64,000 bases of DNA from Pieris napi. Taxonomy: Eukaryota > Arthropoda > Insecta > Lepidoptera > Pieridae. The stretch spans positions 10,254,267 to 10,318,266 of the forward strand of contig NC_062243.1 in NCBI RefSeq assembly GCF_905475465.1. Reading direction: 5' to 3'. A program made the translations under genes and the position numbers. Below the pieces are notes generated by a model. It was given only the letters and a program-made list of their open reading frames with translations, had not been told where the DNA came from and searched no databases. Every line of letters begins with the position of its first letter. Within the stretch, counting starts at the first letter, position 1. Of this stretch, positions 58,123 to 64,000 are shown in pieces.

Positions 58123-61100
58123 GTATGATTCTTAACAATTCTTAAGTAGAATACCCCATCATATTGACTTGCCCTTCGTGGTGACTTTATGAGCCAAACA
58201 ATTTTGTTTATGCGTTAAGTCTGATGTTCATCTGTTCGACTATCGGTATAACATTTTGGTTTAAAAGGGTCAGTTGTAATCAGTTTATGACTCACTTTCT
58301 GTTAACCGCAGCTTCCTGCACGCGAAATAGAATTTTGAAACGTTAAATTTAAAACAACTTATTATAATATGCAACGAGTATTCAAAAACTATTACTATAG
58401 TAAACAAAAATTAAACACACACCACATAGATAAAAAAATAAATATTAAAAATTTAACTTCCCTTTAAGAGATTCACAAAAATGCTTCATTAAGGGTATAC
58501 TTCTATTTGGTTGAAGAACTGCGTTGATGAATCAGTTAATATGTAGGTTGTGTAGACTGGTTTGTTAAAAATTATTAAATTTACCTTTCTGCCTTACAAT
58601 CAATGGTTCGAAACTAAACCAGTTACGCCATTAAACGCCAGTTAACCACTAAGCCACGAAGGATATCGTATTTTTAATTGACCTATTTTACCGTTACGAA
58701 AATCGTTGGAAGACTTCTTACGTAAAATGTATAAAAATTAGGTCAAGGTATGTCAACATTTAACATTATTTCCCTTATATTTCGTATTTCATTTTAATAA
58801 TGTCTCATTATTGACTTTAAAAATATATTGTAGTGCCATCAGTGGTTTTGTCTTTATATGTTTTAATTTAAAAATAGTTCGTATATAAAATTAGCAAACA
58901 ATATAAAGTGACATAATTAGTCATCTCTAACAACATTTTTAATTGAATTATTTGTGAATGATGTCATGTTGCCATCATATCATTGCTCTACCGTCTCCAT
59001 CAAATATTTTATATATTAATATTTAGCATATATTAATAGCTTATACATATACATATATGTATAAACATTCTAATTATAATGTTTGATATAAAATATCGAT
59101 TCGATGGGTCGATTTATTATTTAATATTTTATAAAAGTAAGGATCTTCTACAATTTAAGGTGAATTTGTCGAAAACCAGCTCAATTTTTTTTCTATCGTT
59201 GTTTACGACTTGTATGTAGTTTAATGATAAACCTTAAAAAATTTAAAAAACTGATAAATGCATGCATGTAAATGATATTGTCTCAGATCCCAGTGAATGA
59301 CCTTAGGTTAGGTTTTTTTTATATTTTTGATAAGTGGCGTTTGTGATCAGGTTAGGTTAAACCCAAAAAATGTACATTCTTTCATTCATTTCACAAATCA
59401 TAATTTTTTAATTTATCTATTAAAAAAAAAAAGTAATTTTGCATGTAGTAAATTTTTTAAATTTTTTTTAATCAATATTTTTAATCGGGGTAGTATTATA
59501 TATGTATCACTATAACTTTCTTTTTTACTAAAGATGTATATATACTTTAGTGTCACATAAAAAATATACACATAAATAATTAATTGATTAAAAACAACCT
59601 AACGTTTGCATATTCTATGGGCTTCATACTTTCGATTGGTATAGAATTTATCTAATAATCATACCAGTGAAATGTTTAAAAAAATATTTTTTTTTTAATA
59701 TTAATTAAAATACTTTGGACTGAAATTTACTAGGCAACCCATATGGATTATATTTATTGACATATTAAATAAAATATAAAATACGTTTCATTAAATAAGC
59801 ATCTCGGTGAAGGTCGTTGTATATCGGGATCTTAGACCATATGGGGTTAATGAGCATACGCCATTTGGAGCTGTTAAGGTGGAGCCGTGATTCGACAAAT
59901 TCACCCAATTTTACAATGCGAGAGCGTATCAAAGATTTGTTTTCATTAGCGGAGGCAAGGGATTCTTTTGATTTATATTTGCATTAGAGCGTTCTATTAC
60001 AAGAACTAAACGTTTTGTATTTTACGAGGAAGGCTGACCTTTTACAGGGTCAAATAGTTTAAGGAATGTCGACTGTTTCGTTGATGTCATATTTTCCTAT
60101 TAACACTAGATCCTAAGGTCTAACCAAAGGTCGATCTTTTAATCTTAAACGAAAAATATTTTACAAAACACAGGGATATAACTTCAATGTAATTTAATTA
60201 GTAAATGTTATGCATAAATTCAACTTATATTTTGGATGTTTGTATTGAGAACCGTATATTACGGAAAGCAAGAAAACATTAAGCAGACACATTTTATTTT
60301 TTGCCATTTTACCATTTATCTATTCATTTATTGTAATGAATAGATAAATGGTACTTCGGGGTAGAGGACGTTTTGGAGGTTCCGAAAAATATGTTTATGC
60401 GTATTCCAAAAAACCACTCCGATGCGCTCTCTCATATAAACAATGTGCTGTTCGCTATGGTGTTCGAATTTTTTGAGTTAACAAAATATTGAATTTCTCG
60501 AAAACCGAGAGACTCCTCACAAACTCAAAATAACTTTATTCATATAGTTAACCAAGTACACTTATGAACGTCAACAGAAAAGATGTTAAATTAATTCTAA
60601 ATTTACATTTACTACTAGTTCGCAAGTCAAGAGCGGCCAACTTTCCGCCACTCTTTTTAATCGCCAAGTTTTGAGTCATACAAATTGTTTCTAAGGCAGA
60701 GCAGCCATAAATATTTGAACTGGAGCAAATCAATCCCAAGGATTAATTTAAATAATCGTCAAATTTATAAAAATATTGGTTTACGTTTACATTTAACTCT
60801 ACTCGCAGGTACCATTTTATCCATTCATTACGCCATACCTACCCATAAATCGAATCCAGACCTCGTTGTGCGTTAAGTACTACACCACGGTGCTTGTTCA
60901 ATACAACTAAATTATCCATTTCCTCATTGATTGGTTTGAAATTGTTAAGATTATTGAATTTTTTTTCTAGCTACTTGGAGCGGCATGCGTCGGTGTGGTT
61001 AGCTATTACTTCGAGCCAAGATACGTGAAATACAATGATCAGAAACCAGAGTTATTCTTCCTTCTAATATCAGTGGCATTTTTAATAGGAACATTCTGTT

Positions 61101-62375
61101 TGCTTCTGTCGTGCGTGATGTCATTTTCAACAGCTACTATGATATCCAAAACCTTGTATGTAAGTATATTTGGAGAAGTCATACAAAAATGTGTTTATTG
61201 AGAACAATTGATTATAATGTGTAAGATTTGGGAACTCTTTTAAATAAAAACAATACCCTCCATTTCCAGTCCATGAAAATGTTTTTTTTAATATTCTTGT
61301 TTGAAGTAAATAACTGAATAACAACTACTAATAAAGTAATTAAAATCTATAGATTCTGTAAGCTTTATTAAGTAAGAATTTTGAATATCACCATTCATCC
61401 GTATTTGGTAAAAATCACTACTAAACGAATTCTGTAATTTTATATGGAAAATGGGTACGTCTGAACTATGCAAATCAATATTAAATACTGTCAAAAGATT
61501 AAGCTAATCCTCTGAGAAATATCCTTGCTATTGCTTCGTCAGAATATTTATTGGTAACGGTTATATTGCAGGAAGTCGTGTATCATGGGATTGCGTTCGT
61601 GCTCTACCTAGCGGCGGGTCTTACGCTTTTGATAGAGGTGAATCATCGGAGAAGTGGCTATAGGAATGATTTCGAACCCTACCTAGCTGCCGCTGTAAGT
61701 GATTTATGACTTTTTATGATATGTCATATTCCGAATAGTTTCTTTCGTTAAGAGCAGGCTTCAGCGTGCGACTCTCATTCCTGAGTTGGACCGATCCCTG
61801 GATGTGCACCAATGGACTTTCTGTCTATGTGTGCTTTAAATATTAGCTTGAACGGTGTAGGAAAACATCGTGAGAAAAATGGCATGCCTTACCAAAAATT
61901 CGACGGAGTGTATCAGGCACAGGCGGCTAATCACCTACTTGCCTATTAGATTTACAAATGACCATGAAACAGATACAGAAATCTGAGGCCCAGACCTAAA
62001 AAGGTTGTAGTTATTGTTTAGTGGTTATTATTTTTTTTAATTGTAAATATAGTAGTAGATTCGCTTACGAGTAAACGAAAATAAATTTAATAAATTTTTA
62101 ATTAAAAAAAAATTTTTTTTTTGATAAATTCAGAAATTTTCATTTTTCATTTTGGCCCATCGTTTCAGGCCAATTGGTTACTGTTTGACAAATAGTCAAA
62201 TCGTGACAAATTAATTCAAATAATTGTAAAAGTGTGTTAATTTTACGTTTAAATACGCAATACTTACCGTTTTTTTTACTTTTATCACCGTTTTTTTCAG
62301 GTCATGGGTCTCGTGATGGCGATCCTTTATTTATTCAGTACATTTTTGGCGAACCGCACCTACAGAGGCTTATAA
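58009..62375 (+). CDS. MARVEL-domain four-pass membrane protein B
   Basis: The protein has 166 residues from four exons (58009-58122, 60971-61159, 61572-61694, 62301-62375), all joined in phase 0. A threonine-rich N terminus (MSHTVTITRTTATTSGT) precedes four hydrophobic segments at about residues 33-49, 66-88, 103-124 and 142-158. The layout equals that of protein A, with introns at matching points: after LLKL(x)(x)L, before the third membrane segment, and after AAA before the fourth. It is probably a junction or vesicle protein of the CMTM/plasmolipin-like group. The charged loop VNHRRSGYRNDFEPYLAAA lies between segments 3 and 4. The start is the first ATG after the acceptor. The specific orthologue is unknown. 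Confidence 0.88.
58123..59158 (+). other. intron 1 of MARVEL gene B, first part
   Basis: AT-rich DNA. A possible decayed SINE head in minus orientation lies near 58600-58665 (TGGTTCGAAAC, CCACTAAGCCACGA on the plus strand). Nothing else is recognised. Confidence 0.5.
59159..59905. mobile_element. 747-bp element with 15-bp terminal repeats and near-perfect 8-bp duplication, carrying a nested MITE
   Basis: It starts GGTGAATTTGTCGAA and ends with the exact inverse complement. Flanks are CAATTTAA (59151-59158) and CAATTTTA (59906-59913), 7 of 8 identical, suggesting an 8-bp target duplication as in hAT or P-type elements. More than half of the interior is the MITE at 59434-59832. No transposase frame is seen. 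Confidence 0.6.
59434..59832. mobile_element. 5'-truncated copy of the 30380-30937 MITE
   Basis: About 400 bp aligns closely with the right two-thirds of the complete MITE, from GCATGTAGTAAATTTTTT to CGGGATCTTAGACC, with few differences. The left terminal repeat is missing. Confidence 0.8.
60310..60353. repeat. perfect 19-bp hairpin, 6-nt loop
   Basis: Arms 60310-60328 (TACCATTTATCTATTCATT) and 60335-60353 are exact inverse complements. No family is recognised. It lies in intron 1 of MARVEL gene B. Confidence 0.6.
60524..60712. repeat. dispersed repeat shared with 22789-23010
   Basis: It shares CTTATGAACGTCAA, TTTACATTTACT, CAAGAGCG and TTCCGCCACTCTTTTTAATC with the copy in sdk intron 1. 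This is probably the end of a retroelement. Confidence 0.65.
60838..60895 (-). repeat. tRNA-like SINE head remnant
   Basis: The minus strand shows GTGGTGTAGTACTTAACGC (A-box-like) followed by GGATTCGAT (B-box-like) at tRNA-promoter spacing. It has no recognisable body. Confidence 0.4.
60971..61159 (+). CDS. MARVEL protein B, exon 2
   Basis: Sixty-three codons after a TTTTCTAG acceptor with membrane segments 1 (rest) and 2 (LFFLLISVAFLIGTFCLLL), ending MISKTLY at a GTAAGT donor. Confidence 0.9.
61572..61694 (+). CDS. MARVEL protein B, exon 3
   Basis: Forty-one codons after a TTGCAG acceptor with membrane segment 3 (IAFVLYLAAGLTLLI), ending PYLAAA at a GTAAGT donor. Confidence 0.9.
61754..62010 (+). 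mobile_element. tRNA-derived SINE, family 2
   Basis: A nearly full copy opposite in orientation to 1653-1940: AGCGTGCGACTCTCAT head, CCAATGGACTTTCTGTCTAT, CATCGTGAG, and GAGGCCCAGACCTAAAAAGG tail. It lies in the last intron of MARVEL gene B. Confidence 0.8.
62301..62375 (+). CDS. MARVEL protein B, exon 4
   Basis: Twenty-four codons and a TAA stop after a TTTTCAG acceptor, encoding membrane segment 4 (VMGLVMAILYLFSTFLA). An AATAAA signal is at 62552. Confidence 0.9.
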   Translation, partial: VMGLVMAILYLFSTFLANRTYRGL

Positions 62376-62681
62376 TTTATACGAATATGGATAATATTGT
62401 TAATTAAGAACTAATTTATTGTGTATAAGGTTTTGAATGGAAATAGTTGATTTTGTTAATCGCGCATGTTAAACAGGTGTGAAGTTTATAACATTACATG
62501 GAAAATTACTCTTTATACTCTAAGCGAAAATATTATTAACTTTTTAAAAGTAATAAAAATATCTTTGAGCTAAATACCGAGAATATTACTAATAATTACG
62601 AATATTATAATATTTAAATTGAAGGATATTTTTATTAAATATAAATGTTGCTTTTGAGTACTTAAAATGTCTCGAGTCTAA

Positions 62682-63255
62682 GGCCCTTTCTCCACTGCTC
62701 CGGTCCGGCGTCGGATACCGGAATAAGTCATGAGAAAAATATCGGAAGGCCGGATTGCGCTTCTCCACTATATCCGATCCGGCAATAATCGATACTTGTA
62801 TATTTATCATGCAACACTTATACTAACTAAAACCCATATACTTTATTTTATTAATAAAACGTTCTAAATATTGAATATTTTATTGCCCTGGCAACTGGCA
62901 AGTTTATTACTTTTTTTTTTAGTCTTAAAATATTATAATCTACTTAATAAATATTTCACTAATACTATGGTATAAAAATAATAACAAATAGCAACATAAT
63001 TTGGTTTAATGGTCCAGGTTATCCAGATTCTTTCAAATTAAACAAACTATAAATAAACCTGTGAATAATAATTTATAACCTCTTGAATACTTGGATATAC
63101 TTGGACAGATAAAACACCGCGTTCCGATCTAGCAAGTTATCAGATCGATAAAAACCGGATGCCGGGGTAGTGGAGAAGTACGTAAGTACTCTTGTGAGTT
63201 TCTAAATCGGACCGGTAATTAACGTTTGCCGGACCGGAGCAGTGGAGAAACGGCC
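62682..63255. mobile_element. 574-bp PIF/Harbinger-type MITE with double terminal repeats
   Basis: Terminal repeats of about 28 bp (TTTCTCCACTGCTCCGGTCC core) are flanked by TAA on each side. A second inverted pair with the same TTCTCCACT-CCGG theme lies inside at about 62759-62783 and 63146-63177. No open frame of a transposase is present. The TAA target and GGCC ends fit PIF/Harbinger. Confidence 0.8.
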
Positions 63256-63607
63256 TAAGTGATGTTAAAAAATTGTACATTGTCATTATGATATTTGCGC
63301 GAACAACACATTTTAATTTAAGTTGATTTGTAGGTATGTGGGTAAAAACAGTCATACAAAGTAGAACCAAAGACAATTAAAGTAATAAACAAGCAATGTT
63401 CCTATACAAATTAATTAACCGAAAATTCTGGCAAAAGTGGGATAACTCTTTCACACTTCATCATTGCTACGTTTCGCTAAAACTTATTTTAACTAAAATT
63501 TGTGTTTAAATAAGATTTACCATTACGGCATTGCAATAGTGTGTCTATTTACTTTAATTGTCTTTGCTATAATTAAATTGATTTTTCCAAAGTGTATTAT
63601 GGTATGT
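63256..63607. other. intergenic DNA
   Basis: AT-rich sequence between the MITE and the retrotransposon end. Nothing recognised. Confidence 0.5.
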
Positions 63608-64000
63608 TTTTTTTTTTTTTTTTTATGTTATAGGAGGCAAACGGGCAGGAGGCTCACCTGATGTTAAGTGATACCGCCCATGGACACTCACAATGCCAGA
63701 AGGCTCGCAAGTGCGTTGCCGGCCTTTCAGGAATTGGTACGCTCTTTTCTTGAAGGACCCTAAGTCGAATTGGTTCGGAAATACTTCTGTGGGCAGCTGG
63801 TTCCACATAGTGGTGGTGCGCGGCAAAAACTGCCTTAGAAAACGCTCTGTTGTGGAACGATGGACGTCGAGGTGATACGGATGGTATTTTGTATTTTGCC
63901 TTGACGTCCGATGATGAAACTCAGCTGCAGGTATTAGACCGAACAACTCCTCTGAACACTCTCCATGGTAAATGCGGTAGAAGATGCAGAGAGATCCCAC
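63608..64000 (-). mobile_element. 3' end of a non-LTR retrotransposon (reverse transcriptase C terminus), cut by the window edge
   Basis: On the minus strand a frame entering from the right edge encodes the C-terminal end of a LINE protein: IYHGECSEELFGLIPA, FHHRTSRQ, FLPRTTTMWNQLPTEVFP and GSFKKRAYQFLKGRQR. It is followed by a short 3' region and a poly-A tail, seen as the T run at 63608-63625. This is the reference copy for the fragments at 10045, 10873, 19625, 45215 and 53333. It is probably jockey/CR1-like, but the clade is not certain. Confidence 0.85.

Noticed and set aside
63623..64000. 125-codon frame as a possible host gene
   Set aside because: The GSFKKRAYQFLKGRQR end, poly-A tail and several copies in the window show a retrotransposon.
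1..64000. CRISPR arrays, bacterial operons, rRNA genes or viral genes
   Set aside because: None seen. Gene structure and repeats are those of an insect nuclear genome, and repeated motifs are transposon-derived.

Overview
The window looks like nuclear DNA of a moth or butterfly (Lepidoptera). The evidence is AT-rich sequence, intron-split genes with insect-type proteins, and many dispersed repeats of kinds usual in lepidopteran genomes: tRNA-derived SINEs with a GGTTCGA-type B box, non-LTR retrotransposon 3' ends, LEP1/Helitron-like repeats, and mariner, pogo, hAT and PIF/Harbinger-type elements. The species cannot be named from sequence alone.

Layout. (1) Positions 210-32755, minus strand: most of the sidekick (sdk) gene, a very large immunoglobulin/fibronectin-III cell-adhesion protein. 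Twenty-one consecutive coding exons can be placed with GT/AG borders. They join in one open frame of 4,824 nt (1,608 codons): signal peptide, six Ig domains and about nine and a half FN3 domains. The 3' part of the gene (last FN3 repeats, membrane segment, cytoplasmic tail) lies beyond the left edge. Intron 1 is about 16.9 kb. (2) Positions about 34121-35516, plus strand: RpS15A, encoding a 40S ribosomal protein, head-to-head with sdk. (3) Positions 36824-54129, plus strand: a four-exon MARVEL-domain membrane protein gene with a 14.5-kb first intron. (4) Positions about 56873-62375, plus strand: a second MARVEL gene with the same intron positions and phases, evidently an old tandem duplicate. 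(5) Positions 63608-64000: the 3' end of a non-LTR retrotransposon running off the right edge.

Introns and intergenic DNA carry most of the unusual structure. A DD41D mariner has 183-bp inverted arms that contain the end of its own transposase gene. A pogo-like element keeps remnants of the DNA-binding region but shows no recognisable DDE part. A hAT-type MITE has a perfect 8-bp target duplication and ATCGATT arrays. One element carries another MITE inside it. There are two PIF/Harbinger-type MITEs, three perfect short hairpins, and a phase-compatible unannotated cassette exon candidate in sdk that would insert a basic, RIRR-containing linker between Ig4 and Ig5.

The genes are not an operon. 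Sdk is a homophilic adhesion protein of neurons and epithelial tricellular junctions, RpS15A is a housekeeping translation gene, and the MARVEL proteins are four-pass membrane proteins of junctions or vesicles. I found no wholly new gene system. The best leads are the candidate sdk exon and the mariner rearrangement.
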